Shown: positions 28,300-45,053, counted from the stretch's first letter. The stretch: 64,000 nucleotides of DNA from Unio delphinus (GCA_029339505.1 JAQISU010000210.1:14607501-14671500); one strand, 5' to 3'. Translations and numbers: made by a program. Notes: a model not told the origin generated them from the sequence alone.

Positions 28300-29748
28300 T
28301 TACATATTTTCCACTGGCGCATCTATCACTCTCATTCTTCCACCAATGCCTTCAAGTAACAATGATTTGTCGCTGAGAATGACAGCAACTGCTCTATAAT
28401 TCGGGATAAGAATAACATCACCCGCCGCATTAGTCGGACGCTTTACACGAGCTTTAAAGTGTATATCAACGATAGATTGTCTTGTTAAATCAAGATGTTC
28501 CAGCGAAAAGTAATAGATCGGATACAGATTTTTTAAATCCAATTGTGATATTTGCTAAACAGTATCGACGTTTTGATCGCGAGCCATATATGTCAACAGA
28601 CGGTGATACACGCGTGAAATATAATTGTTGTCGTAATCAAGTTGTATATCCTCGGATGGTTCCTGTTGGCCGTTTATTCTCAGCGAGACTTCTTTAACGC
28701 CTAACTGATCAAATTTCATATGGCTACGTGTTTGATTATTTAATCGCGTTTTATCCTGTAGCGCAACACATATATGACGTGGAGATGAAACACCTTGTCG
28801 CGCTGCCAGATGCCATATAAATGTACCAGTGATATCAGAATCTGTAGTATCCGTGGACACCGATAACCAACTCAACAACGATTTTCCTCCTTGGTCTATA
28901 AATGATAAGAATCGCTCCTCTGTGGTGATTGATGAAATTAACACTGGCATCCACAGTGATAGTTTAAATAATCTAACTTTACCATCACCAACACCAGCAC
29001 CTCGCCAAATTGCATCATCGTCTGTACCCTTTCGCACGAGTACTACCGTATGCTTTGCTCCATAGATGACTTTTCGGACATTTCTGCAGAATCCAAATAT
29101 ATGATGCAGTGGAATCACGCATGAGAATCGTCGACGCTCTCTTTGTACCATTGCTTTGCGTGTTGCATATCCTAGATTGCAATCGGGGTTAGCGCTTCCT
29201 ACAATATCAAACGCAGCTCCTGGTCTAGTTCTGTGTTCATAGGTATTGGGTTGTGGACCAGATGCAGTATCTTGCGGTGTCCGTATTTTAATATACGGAG
29301 AGTGATTAGGGTGATCAGTAATATCCTTAGTGAACATCATAGATGGTCCTGCCGATCTTGTATAATCGTCAGAATATCTTGCTAGCCCTATTATTGTTGT
29401 GGCAACATCAACATTGTTCTCAACGGTTTCAATTTCTTTTCCATCGATGAGATATCTAGCACTAGTAAATAACGCCATGATCCCATTATTGACAAAACCA
29501 ACTCGGATAAGTGGGTCATTTGCATATTCTGTATTAGCTGCGACATTTGTTACGAGTTCTCCATCTACTTCAACAAATGCTTCACACGGTAAAAAGTATT
29601 TACTGGCATCATGAATTTGTAGTTCAATTCTTGATCAAAGATCTGCTTGTATTGCTTGATAAGAATAGAATTGATAATCACGTACAGAATCATCCTTGCG
29701 CACTGGGGTGTCCATGTCAAACGCTGGATCAGGTGACCATTTAAACAT
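28300..29748 (-). pseudogene. major capsid protein, double-jelly-roll-like family (element A)
   Basis: A single 483-codon frame from the ATG at 29748 (preceded by a TATATAAT run) with only two in-frame stops, near 29633 and at 28555-28557. It includes VNNGIMALFTSARYLIDG, ARYSDDYTRSAGPSMMF and IPLHHIFGFCRNVRKVIYGA around residue 215, then FKLSLWMPVLI. I recognise this as the capsid family known as 'double jelly roll-like domain' in invertebrate proteomes. It differs from the other common Polinton capsid type. It would form the pseudohexameric capsomers. It is the best preserved large gene of element A. Confidence 0.75.
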
Positions 29749-29785
29749 TTTATTATATATTCATTTTGATAAATCAGCGTCTAAA

Positions 29786-30229
29786 TTATCGACGTCGTCG
29801 TGGTTTTTTTAAGCTACTTCCCGCTATCATATTTGTGGTTATGTTATCTTGGGAGTTAATCACCAGCGACGCTAGTTTCTGATCCACTGCGTTATTTATA
29901 ATTGTACTAACACTCGCGAGCATTTCCGCTGTAGATGGTAGTGGTCCTAGTTTCCTTCGCCGTCGAACTAGCTTTGTTAGTTTATCCCAAGCGGCTGAAA
30001 ACGCTTTTCCGGCAGCATCTCCAACAGCGCTAATACCCTTATCACGAATAACATCAATGGCTTTCATCGATAACTGTTTTGCTAGCGGCGCTACTTTTGG
30101 AGCAATTCTTGCAAATAACCCTGCAATTGTATTACCGAGACCATCACCATAGTATGTTCCATAAACTGAACGCCGCGAGTTTACTACATAGACACTGGTT
30201 GGTTTATCATGGTTGTAGTGTATGATCAT
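29786..30229 (-). CDS. pX-like basic core/minor capsid protein (element A)
   Basis: An intact 147-codon ORF. MIIHYNHDKP opens it; GLGNTIAGLFARIAPKVAPL and KAIDVIRDKGISAVGDAAGK form a Gly/Ala/Lys amphipathic core like adenovirus pX or pVI-type peptides. Basic clusters (RRRRK, KKPRRRR) suggest DNA or capsid-interior binding. Copies exist at 47519-47970 and 16801-17190. The pX assignment is by composition and motif pattern; the conserved N-terminal strand has no assigned role. Neighbouring genes are broken, so expression today is doubtful. Confidence 0.6.
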   Translation of the reverse strand: MIIHYNHDKPTSVYVVNSRRSVYGTYYGDGLGNTIAGLFARIAPKVAPLAKQLSMKAIDVIRDKGISAVGDAAGKAFSAAWDKLTKLVRRRRKLGPLPSTAEMLASVSTIINNAVDQKLASLVINSQDNITTNMIAGSSLKKPRRRR

Positions 30230-30275
30230 CTTATTTAAATGATATTTATCTAATCAGTGATTCATCACCGATGAT

Positions 30276-31165
30276 TTAGTCGCTGTGGTAACCATCCGTA
30301 GAATTTTCCACTAACTCATCAATGAAATCTCGATATGTTTTGATATCCGTGATGCCACCTTGAAATAACCGCATGCAGATATCAGCTGCTTCATTAATTA
30401 TTTCTGGTGAGTTATTTCTTGCTCGTTTTCTTCCAATGAGAACTTCTAATCGTGCTATATCACCAAGAATATTACCAGGACAACTAACTAAACCACTACC
30501 TGAAAAAAGCCTTTTGATATCTCTTTCCCTTTTTACCAGCTGCACCTTGCTTACCAGATAATTCATACATTGATGTATCCATTTCTTCTAAATTATCATC
30601 ATCCCATTGAGGGTCTTCTTGTCTTTTTTGTCTTGGTGTTTTTTTGAGTTCTCCTTCTTGTTGTTCTTCTCATTAATTTTTTTAAAGGCTTTATATTTCT
30701 TTCTCCTCCTATCTAACTCCCCATTTTTTATTTTATAGAAATCATCAGCCCAGTGATCGAGTGATATTGGCTCATTTTTATACTCGTCTGTTAAGTATTC
30801 ATTTCTTGAATTATAGCTGTCAATAGCAAAATCGCTTAACCAGTATTTCTTTTGTTGTTGTATTAGTGTTATAGCCTCCTCGGTAAATCTACCCACTAAA
30901 GGAGTAATCATTTTTTGTTTTGTTAACAACGCTGATGTTTTTTCAGTTCCTGCTGCTATTTTTTCAAGTTCACCAATAAGAGGCTTTTCTTCTCTTGGTT
31001 TGTCTTTGGGAACATCCCCCCATATAGCTCGCTCAGTAGCTGATATATCTGAAGACTCTGCCGATTTTGTAATTTACCCCTGACAGAATCACGGACAGGT
31101 ATATATTTTTTGATAGCCGACAGTCTCTCTCTCGCTGATCGAGTGGTTAATGCTTCATTTACCAT
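30276..31165 (-). pseudogene. conserved Polinton-like protein of unknown function (element A)
   Basis: The start at 31165 (MVNEALTTRSARERLSAIKK, then YIPVRDSVRGKLQ) is chosen because the copies at 11130 and about 48990 start at the same place. The middle is hydrophilic and coiled-coil-like, with SLDHWADDFYKIKNGELDRR. The C-terminal part has NILGDIARLEVLIGRKRARN and MRLFQGGI. Three frames are used, so frameshifts separate 30956, 30588 and 30276 segments. Its place next to pX and capsid genes suggests a virion or assembly role. Confidence 0.55.
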
Positions 31166-31519
31166 TATTGAAATCATAAACAATCTTCCAATTTGAATCT
31201 CGAAGAGATTTTCATGTAGTGATTTTGTCATCATACATGAAAATCCAAAGAATTTCAAATGAAAAGAGTCTAATTGATTCATTGAAAAAGAATTGACTAC
31301 TTACAAGCATCAATGAAAAATAACAAAAAAAAAACCACCCGCTAAAATGTTTTTCACCATGGCAATTTACTTCAGAGTTGTTTGATCAAGCTGGTATTGA
31401 TTATACGGTTAAACGTGTACATGCCTTTCCATGGCAACATCTGTTCCACTGTATTGCAGTCCATGGTTATTTATAGTACAGATTCTACCTTGCAGTTAAA
31501 AGCTTATAGCGAGAGGTAT

Positions 31520-31879
31520 CTAAAGGGGTTTTTCATTTCTTTGAATTAATGCTCGTATATTTCTTATCTTGAAATTGACCTCCTTTTTCAATTCATAATC
31601 TCGACTCAATTCTTTCCATATATCTTCCACGATAGTAAATAGCGGGACAAATACACTTTCATCGCTACAACACGCAAGAGAATCGCGAATACAATTCTGA
31701 ATTTTGTGTATTAATGCATATTTTTTGGGAATCATGTATTTGTTTTCAATTATACCGTATTCTATATCCTGATAATCAAACATAATTTTGTTAGGGTTCA
31801 AATCGTCAGACAATTTAATCTCTTGTTTTTTCAATTTATAAATCTCGGATATAATCTTATCAATATTTTCAGAGTTCAT
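31520..31879 (-). CDS. unknown 119-residue protein at the edge of element A
   Basis: An intact ORF starting MNSENIDKIISEIYKLKKQE. It is acidic/basic-mixed and helical, with a CCSDES segment. I do not recognise it and see no copy in the inner element. Its start codon lies inside one arm of the inverted repeat at 31871-31945. It could be an accessory gene of element A or chance. Confidence 0.4.
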   Translation of the reverse strand: MNSENIDKIISEIYKLKKQEIKLSDDLNPNKIMFDYQDIEYGIIENKYMIPKKYALIHKIQNCIRDSLACCSDESVFVPLFTIVEDIWKELSRDYELKKEVNFKIRNIRALIQRNEKPL

Positions 31880-31945
31880 TTTTTATAATTATATATATAT
31901 TTCTAATATAAAAAATATATATTTTTTTCAAAAATGAACTCTGTC
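31871..31945. repeat. inverted repeat at the element A/host junction
   Basis: CAGAGTTCATTTTT and its exact reverse complement AAAAATGAACTCTG flank about 46 bp of TA-rich DNA. Each arm contains an ATG, reading outward. It could be a foldback at the element edge or a bidirectional promoter. Confidence 0.75.
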
Positions 31946-32542
31946 CGTGCTAAGATGTTTGGTCACCTTATAACGTCTAGAGAGATATATGTGATGATAT
32001 ATGAATCATGTCCGTGGCAAAGTGTATTATTACATTCTACTCACGTTCAAAGATTAAGTGGTATATATGGACATAGACCACACTTAACTTTACTATTTAT
32101 GTCTATATCTACAACTACACATTATACACAATTACACATTTTTCTGTCTTTTTGAACGTGCATATGCGAAAGTATATAAGTTTGTCTGTAAACAGATCCT
32201 TCACCTGTGAATGACAGTATATTTGCTTTTGGTATGAAACTGTTTTTCGTTCCGTTGTATATTATAGATGTTTGTGTTTGGAAAGTAAACAAAACGTAGA
32301 TGCTAAATGAAATTTGTCTTTATTAAATTAAACTTGACTCGTATGGTCCTTGTAGATCATTTAACCCCTAAGATCTATGTAAGATTGGTGAAATATTAAA
32401 TTCTCTATTAAATTCCCGTTATACTCATGACTGCCGCATACTATGCTAATTTTCATTGACATTTTAGTCCTTGGAAGACCCAGGTTAGATTCCCTTATGC
32501 GTGAGTCTTATCATATATTAAACTTTAGATTAAACCCCCAAT

Positions 32543-32662
<120 letters not shown>

Positions 32663-32889
32663 AGTTTGTGTATTTAAGTGGTTTTTTTTTACTACGTCAG
32701 CCTACATAGTGCATTAATCACCTGCAATGTAACGGTTTAAGGAATATAATATTGTTCGATCTTCATGACTCTTTAGCACAAGGGTTCATTTTAAATTTCG
32801 TCTTCTACCATTATTTTCAAATTCCTTTACTTCTGAATGTTTACAAATAATCGCTTAATCTCTTGAAATTATACAAAGATATATTTGAG

Positions 32890-32892
<3 letters not shown>

Positions 32893-32955
<63 letters not shown>

Positions 32956-32956
32956 G

Positions 32957-33042
<86 letters not shown>
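32893..33042. repeat. (TA)n/(TATG) microsatellite
   Basis: A 150-bp TA array with a few TG interruptions, matching a run of about 12 bp at 4813 in copy 1. Confidence 0.95.
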
Positions 33043-33048
<6 letters not shown>

Positions 33049-34104
33049 GTGAGGGAAAAAATAGAGAGACAGAGGCATGTAGACAGAGGGAGTGTTTTTT
33101 AAGTCTCTCATGAAGATAGACTTAAACTGACAATACGAAGATTGACTGACAAATTAAATTATTTTAATTTATTTTTAATTAGTAGCAGTATGTTTTCAAT
33201 TATAGTTATATATTTGAAATGCAAAGATACATTTCGTATCTGCGAGGCAAATTATTTGTTACAAAATGTCAAGGAACAAAATGTATGTAAAAATTTTAAA
33301 TGTACCATTTTTCTATCATTACTTGAAATAGTTTTCCGAATGATTTATAAATATGCTTTTGTATTATATAGAATAAATCGCATCATTTTGTATATTGATG
33401 GTGACAAATGTAAAAAGAAGTTTTGTTGATGAAATGTGTAGAATGAAATGGCTGGTTTCATCCAAATGATATTTGTTGTGCTGGTCTGAGGATGAATTTT
33501 CCAAAGTCTATCTTATCCCTTACTTTATCCCATTAATATTATCCCATTAATATCATCTGACATATGAAAAGTTAATTCTTAAGGCTCAGAGGCTCTAGTG
33601 TTACCAGGAAAGTACATAAGCAAATCAAAATCGGCTTTTGAATTTGTTTATTCATTACGAGGTGGGAGTAGAATTAATGTTTCATGTTGAATTATCCTAA
33701 GCAATTTTGTAAATTGCAAAATGATGTTTGGTGTATCACAATCTTTCAAAGGCTATTTGTAACGTTTGGTTCTAAAACACTACTTCAAAACTACTTAATT
33801 TAGACATATATACAATCCGGACCTAGCCATACCGAGTACAGAACCTGACAAAAATAACCGTTGAACAATGGTCTGGTTCAACCAGAGAGTCAATCTCCGT
33901 TTCCAATATTCATTTCCTGGTCATTCCCTTGTGATACGCTTTCAAACATCAATATAAATTGAGGTTTCTTCATCCTCGGACAGTTAAAAACCTGAGCAGT
34001 ATTGCAGAAGCCTGACGCAGTTGAAAATAGTAATTTATGTTTAATAGTAATTTATGTTTAATAGTTTATCTTAATTCCAAATAGGTGATAGTAAATAGGT
34101 TACG

Positions 34105-34333
34105 ATGCATACGGTCAAATCTCTAAGGTGGATATTTTTCTTTAGTCTGTTGTTAATGTCACACTTGTACAAAGAGTTTTCGTGTGAATCGGTAGTTCAC
34201 AAAGTTGACAATGGACTGGAAGATATATTTGATGAAAAGCAACTGCCAGATATGACAAAAGATGATTCAAAGCATGAAATATTGAGCCGTCTATGGCTAA
34301 GCCGTGGACCACAGCCCAAAGTTTACATTACTA
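34105..34333 (+). pseudogene. BMP-like ligand exon 1, copy 3
   Basis: The same 229-bp length and frame as 2627-2855, with a hydrophobic signal-like segment (FFFSLLLMSHLYKEFSC) and an LSRGPQPKVYI segment at the prodomain motif. The donor GTGAGT of copy 1 reads ATGAGT here (34334), exon 2 is missing downstream, and the mature domain was cut off by the outer Polinton-like insertion at 39156. The frame itself is open. Confidence 0.65.
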
Positions 34334-39155
<4,822 letters not shown>

Positions 39156-39397
39156 AGCAGCAGAGGGGGAAATCCTACAACTTTTTCCGACAAAATTGAT
39201 TGAGCCCTCAAAACATAAAATAGAGCCCTCCTGCGAATCTCATGTTTTAACCAAAAAAAAATAAAGTCTCCATTTGGTAAACGGAGACTTATTGATTTCT
39301 TGCTCAAAACATGAGTTTGCGCGGGTGATACTCTATTCGCGTTTTCGTTGCTTACCATAACACGTCGCAACGGTGCTGTCATCGCTCCTCTGCTGCT
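39156..39397. repeat. palindromic terminal region of the outer element
   Basis: Outer arms AGCAGCAGAGG and CCTCTGCTGCT; inside them CTCATGTTTT and AAAACATGAG; inside those AAGTCTCC and GGAGACTT around an 11-base loop. The nested arms make a large foldback. ATGGGTTAAC follows, as at 24318. Confidence 0.75.
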
Positions 39398-39402
39398 ATG
39401 GG

Positions 39403-40061
39403 TTAACCGAATATTTGATCAAGTCCGATACGATATCGTGTTCGGGGATCATGTAAATTTATTGTTATAAATCCGTGTGAGGCTGACTGCGCGTTACTAA
39501 AGAAATTTCTAAATTGATTGAAGTCCATATCATAGCAACATGTCTGCCAAATATTTCGTAACGTATGTGTATCAAAGCCGTTAAACACAGCAAGAATATT
39601 ACAGTTATCTCTGATCACTTTTGAAATCTGAGTGTATCGTTAAGTGACATATATCACGTCGGTGTTTTTATGCCTGCCTCGGGAAAATATTCTAGCTGGG
39701 TTTTCTTATTGTCTAACATCACATCTTCGTATACGACTAATATGTTAATGCTTCCATCAAGGTCATCCACGGATGGTTCCTCGTCAATATCAGTTATAAA
39801 ATCAACGACGTTCTCACCATTAATTTCTGATGCATTCTCGTTACAATCCTTTAACACTTCATAGCATCGTTGATCATCTACGCTAAGAGCAACTAAATAC
39901 ATCTTATCCCACTTCATCCATCTCATTATTTAATTGAGCAACAATTGCGTTTTACCGGATCCAGATGGCCCGATTATAATTGCGCGGATAGAGTTTGGTA
40001 GCGCTGCATGATGCTTAACTGGTTATCTTGTTTTAGTCGCTGAAGAATCAATTATATTCAT
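39403..40061 (-). pseudogene. FtsK/A32-type packaging ATPase (outer element)
   Basis: Walker A GPSGSGKT lies near 39960, followed by a stop right after the P-loop helix and another before it. The rest continues as DFITDIDEEPSVDDLDGS, a hydrophobic strand ending in VYEDVMLD (Walker B-like), and FITINLHDPRTRYRIGLDQI. The family pumps DNA into the capsid. The divergent PLA2 gene starts only 17 bp away. Stops and a frame change at about 39640 inactivate it. Confidence 0.75.
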
Positions 40062-40078
40062 ATCTCTATACATAAATT

Positions 40079-40602
40079 ATGGATCAATATTGTGTGAAGT
40101 GTAAAACGCGTACTAGCACAAATGATGTGACGACGATAACAACTAGCGATAACAGATCAGCACTAACTGGTTGATGTGCAACATGTGGTATAAAAAAGTT
40201 TAGGTTTGTTTCTATGAAATCCGGAGATGTTTTAAAAAAAACCCAGGAGGTGATACCGAAGCAAAATTGGCAAAACTCCCTGGAACCCCATGGGCAAAGT
40301 ATCCCGGAGAAAAGCACCTTCCTGGATATAGCTACTGTGGCCCCGGAACACGATTAGATATCAGACTTGATGATCAAAATCAACCCCGATCCGGCGAAAA
40401 TCCGATAACCGCCACTGATAAGGCGTGTCATGCTCATGATGTTGCATATAAAAGTAGCAATTTGCAACACAGGCAACTCGCTTATGTGAAATTAATTCAT
40501 GCGTTAAATGCTATTCCTGATAAATCTTTCAAAGACAAGTTGGCTTCGTGGTTGGTAAAATCAGGTATGAAAGGCAAATTGATGATGGGCTCTGGTAATT
40601 AA
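40079..40602 (+). pseudogene. zinc-ribbon plus phospholipase A2-like capsid protein (outer element)
   Basis: MDQYCVKCKTR and a second Cys pair (CATCG) form an N-terminal ribbon. LPGYSYCGPGTRLDIRL is the PLA2 calcium loop and AHDVAYKS carries the His-Asp catalytic pair. Such domains in parvovirus VP1 and adinto-type virions breach membranes during entry (family knowledge). A TGA near 40172 and a frameshift before 40260 separate ribbon from enzyme. It is followed by the integrase after 4 bp. Confidence 0.75.
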
Positions 40603-40606
40603 TAAT

Positions 40607-41546
40607 ATGGAATCTATTTATTATTCTCCGAGGGGATACTGGAGGGGTAACGCTGCAATCAGTAAACTCACCAATGCCGCAAAAGTGAGAAAGGCCACTG
40701 CGGCTAATTGGTTATCCAAACAGGCTATATGGCAAATTTATCTGCCGCGTTCTAAACAAATCAATGTCTCGCATTTTGATGTTACCGGACCCAATGAAGT
40801 TCATCAAGCTGATTTTTTTTTTACAACATGACAACGGTTACAAATACGCGCTAACCGTAGTTGATGTTGCGAGTCGATACAAACAAGCAGAACCGCTAAA
40901 AAAAAAATCATCACCTAAAGCTGCTTCTGCATTTGAAAAGATTTATCGACGAGGCCCAGTACGCTGGCCAAATTGGTTACAAGTTGATCCCGGCAAGGAA
41001 TTTCAGGGTGTGGTTGCATCTACAATGAAACATCACAATGTCACCATCAGATGGGGGCATCCTGCATTACATCGCGATCAGGCAATTGTAGAACGATTTA
41101 ATCGGACTCTTGCTGAGCGGTTATTTGAATATCAATACGCAAAAGAATTCATCCAAGAAAAGCGATCCCGTTAATGGGTCAAAAGGTTACCAGGGGTAGT
41201 TGCAGCGCTAAATAACGAGATTACCAGAACAATCAATATAAAACCTAACAACGCAATATAAAAAGTATATACCAAAACCACAGCGGAATAGCGTTTCTCA
41301 GCCAATTCTCAGCAATGTCACCGTGATATATTTATATGAACCAGAAGAACTTGAAGGTGGCACAAAAAGGGGCCACTCATCCTATTTGGAGTGTCACTAC
41401 GCATAGCATATATACTATAACACAATCAACTGGTAGACCTCCAATCTATAAATTGGATTCAACTGCCACTCAGCGGGGTTTTTACACGCGAACAACTACA
41501 AGTGATTCCTGACGATATTCAATTGCCGCCGCATGGTCTTAACTAG
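40607..41546 (+). pseudogene. retroviral-type (rve) integrase of the Polinton class (outer element)
   Basis: MESIYYSPRGYWRGNAAISK opens an N-terminal domain. The core shows ALTVVDVASRYKQAEPL, LQVDPGKEFQG and AIVERFNRTLAERL, giving D, D and E with 34 residues between the last two. A C-terminal stretch ends LPPHGLN. A frameshift in a T run near 40815 and stops after 41172 break it. Its stop overlaps the convergent replicase end by a few bases. Confidence 0.82.
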
Positions 41547-42539
41547 CACCGTTTCGTTTGTTGCACTCAAAACAAGTCAACATGACATTGTTTCTGACAA
41601 GACCGAGACTGTTATTTTTTCTGTCTACGGTAAATTGGTGAGGATCTTTATCCGAATAACGAAAACGCATTGTACAATTGCAACAAGCGCAGTGATTATT
41701 CTGTTGTTGTCGTAACTCGATTATTAATTCGGCATCAATATCAAATTGTCGTTGTTTTTTTTTTCTTGTTGTTTGTAACCGGAGAGTTTTTTTTATTAAT
41801 GATGCTAATATCAATATCATCCATTCCGGTGTCGTCGTCGAAAACAATTCTTCGAAGTTGATTTATTCGCCGTACTTTATACACTGCAAGATAGACTAAA
41901 TTTGACCACTCAATGCGATTATCATCTATCCAAACAATTGTATCCGTGATGGTTAATCCCTGCGAGAAATGTATCGTCGTTACATAACCCAGTGTCCATG
42001 GCAATTTATCAGCACGCAATGCATTTTCGACAACACTGATATCAACCATCACACTATCATTTAACACTAGTGTTTGTCTTTCGATTCCTGACGAAGTCAC
42101 ACGTCCTGGAATTTCAACTTCAATATTCTGCCGCCGTGTATCATAGGGTCTATAACACAGCGGCACTGGACGCGTTGGTAATTTTTCTTTGTGAAGCTCA
42201 AACAACTTTATCTGAAGTGTGTATCTGACTATCTTTCTACTTGCCACTACAAAATCGTTTTGGTCTCCATGCTTCCCAAAATTCCTCCATGGGAGTTTGA
42301 GGAATTATGTCTCTGATTATTTCACATTGAATTCTATCCGGTTGTAATCTAATTAATTTCTTGACCTCGCGTAATTGTTCATCAAGTGCCCTATAGTCAG
42401 TATCGATTTTTTCATAATAGTCAACAAACCATTTTAACCAATCATGTGGACCCGCGCCGACAAATGTTTGTGGTTGGCCATGATCTCCACACATTATTAC
42501 CGCTGTATTCTTTTGCAGCAACCAATCAAGAAACATTTT
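41539..42539 (-). pseudogene. replicase 3' piece: SF1 helicase C-terminal half plus HNH-like zinc domain (outer element)
   Basis: Begins exactly at the inner element's tip. MCGDHGQPQTF is helicase motif III; LIRLQPDRIQCEII follows. TTIHFSQGLTITDTIVW and LVYLAVYKVRRINQLRRI are motifs V and VI of the UvrD/RecD-type C-terminal domain. After a frameshift in a T run near 41760, CACCNC, FTVDRKNN and CFECNKRNG form a CxxC/CxxC HNH-like end. The upstream part of the same gene lies at 53927-54545 and 61172-62986. Confidence 0.8.
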
Positions 42540-42801
42540 AGGAGCAGGAAGGGTTAACCCTAGATTCGTCTGGATTATATAGTAGTTGGATCATAACACG
42601 TTTTGAGTTTTTTTTCATAACAGTAGCATGGTCAGATCACTCATTCTTCGCCGTGGTGATATTGTCGGTCATTTTTAACTACTCGGAGACATAGTTAATA
42701 CAAATTATAAATAATTTCTTTTTGAGAATCATAAATGATTTTTTATTGCATAATATATAATAAAATGTAGTGTTTCATCTTGTAGATCAATTAAATTATT
42801 G
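42540..42801. repeat. left terminal inverted repeat of the inner element
   Basis: Matches the reverse complement of 53643-53926 with scattered differences and indels. It includes GGTTAACCCTAGATTCGTCT and the last roughly 25 codons of the penton-like gene. Confidence 0.88.
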
Positions 42802-43982
42802 GATTGATCAACAAGTCTAAAATTTATTCTTGTTAACGATTTATTATGGCATTGCATATATGCAAGATTAACCGGATTCTCAATTATTAACCATCTAGGT
42901 TGAACTGTTGGAGCGAATGCATATAAAATATAACCTTGCTGAGCTTGATTTGATTCTTCGAGATTTATTTGATAACTTCCCTCGATAACATCACATACTA
43001 AATTTAACGCGATCACCGTATATATATTTACATTATTCGGAGTGAGATGTTTTCCTACGCCTTCTGGATCATTATTATATTTGAGGGTTTTTATTTCTGG
43101 AGATGTTGTTTTTTTTCCATTCATCATGATTTTTTTTAAACCGATATCGATGGTGTCACTAAGAAGTTTTTTTAGTTCTGGTATGTTATATCCAGGTAGT
43201 TTAAATGTTGGTATATCTTCAACGCCGATGTTAAAATTTCTTGCAAAGTGAGTTCTCGTTTCAGGATTTTCTTCTAATATCTTTTTAATAATATCTGAAT
43301 TAAATGATTCCATGTCATTGGTGATTTTATTACACGTTTCTATGACGCTGATAAATTCATCTCGGGTGAGAACACCAGATTCAAGAGATATTAACAATAA
43401 TGAAAAATCATCATTCATCCTTTTAAAGTTCTGCTCAATTACACTTTCGATAATGCCATTATATGTATATATATAACCCCAGGAGTTTTCACTGTCACCC
43501 TCACCGTCCAATCTAATTCATTAAGTATTGTATAACTTTTTATTTCATTATCAGGTTTTATCTTGTCTGTGACATAATCCGATGTTTTTTGGTTCTGGTA
43601 TATTAACGGTTTCTTTCTGTTGAAGTGGTAGTTCAGGCCATCCTAGTACGGTTCTAATAGAACTTTGATAAATATCTACGACATAATCCGGTGATTTTAT
43701 CTCAACCGCAGATGATAAGGTCGGTCCGTGAATCGTTATAGAATTTTTTGGTTGTTGACCACCGAATGGTTTTGATCGTATATTAGGCCAGCTGTGATAT
43801 ACCCGTAAATTTGCTAACGCGATCTCATTCACGGGAACTGGAGCTGGAAAATTTACGCTAAATTCAGGTTTTGTTGATGATATTGATATCATGCTTGTCC
43901 TCGCTGGAGTTGTATTTGTTGCTATTCGTTGAAGCAGTACTTGTGACGATGACGTTGTCATTGCTGTTATTATTATTACCAC
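42729..43982 (-). pseudogene. penton/minor-capsid-like protein (inner element)
   Basis: An N-terminal ORF (43551-43982) holds PEFSVNFPAPVPVNEIALAN and DIYQSSIRTVLGWPE. A 260-codon ORF (42729-43511) holds DVIEGSYQINLEESNQAQQG, then IIENPVNLAYM and LIDLQDETLHF. Compared with element A, about 55 residues are missing in frame between GGQQPKNS and ITIHGP. A frameshift separates the two ORFs near 43530. The last codons lie in the terminal repeat. See the element A copy for the role. Confidence 0.7.
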
Positions 43983-45053
43983 GCTCCAATTTCAATATCG
44001 TTGAATCATACAACCGGACCATCTTCGAAAACTCATCGTCGGATATTATCTGATCGTCGATTGACGATGAAATCAACATTGACAATTGTGAGTATGCTTT
44101 TGACGCGGTAACGAGTTTAATCGTTTAATCGTTTAATTTCTGTTGACTACAATATGATATTTTTTTTGTTATCCCGGTAAACACTCCGGCGATTGTTGCC
44201 GCCTCGGATACACAAATTGGGACAACAACAGGAGCTATCAACGTCACCGAGGATAATATTATTGCAGCGCTTGCAATCACACCAGATATTGAGTATACTG
44301 AAACGTCAATGGCGGTGATTCTACGCTGGTATTTTTTCTTTTTATTTTTATATTCATCAATTAACGTTTCATCATAGTATCATCGATGTATAATGATACT
44401 GTGTTAAGTCCTTCTCCAATTATAAATATTATTTGACCTATTTGGTTTACTGATCTAGCGGTAATATTAAATTTATGATTAGAAATTATTGTAAGTCGAT
44501 AAATACCTTTATCATTTAGGTTATGGATTAAAAGTAATCTACCAGTAATCCAATCAAACACCACTTGCTGAACTACACCTATAACATTATCCGCCCCGCG
44601 AGATGTTTTTAAAAAATCGATTTCCGTTTTAATTTCTGCGAGGAATGGTGTAGTTACAATTGGTGATCCAAAAAACGTATTAATGATATTTCTGCGAAAT
44701 TGATTATAATTTTTCAGATGATCTTCAAATTCTTTATTGTATTCAGTACGTTTATCTGTGATCGTTGAAACAAGCACACCTGGTTTGAGTTTCCCATCAT
44801 TGGAGTATAACGCTATTGTATTTTCCGTTGCACGGCGATTTTTAACTAAAATATCATCTATGGAAATATTGCTCGATTTTAATTTACCTTGACGATTCTC
44901 AAATGTAACTACCTCACCGGTATTAACGCTTTCTAGGTTTAACATATCAGCTATTTCATCTTCGATTATTTTTGTGATCTCATCGGGTTTAGCTTCACCG
45001 ATTTCTAGTGTTTTCGTTTGTTGAGTTGTAGATCTCCCCCAAATTTTAACCAT
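43864..45053 (-). pseudogene. Polinton-like coiled-coil/hydrophobic protein (inner element)
   Basis: A 230-codon ORF (44361-45053) begins MVKIWGRSTTQQ and shares SSNISIDDILVK and LKPGVLVSTI with A. Downstream frames hold the hydrophobic ASAAIILSSVTLIAPVVV and then the tail SMLISSSIDDQIISDDEFSK (44085 to 43864), which overlaps the penton-like start. Function unknown. Confidence 0.55.

Noticed and set aside
31330..31490. 41-codon plus-strand frame with FSPWQFTSELFDQAG
   Set aside because: Protein-like but short, without a start in frame and unmatched elsewhere in the window. Could be a fragment of an accessory gene of element A.
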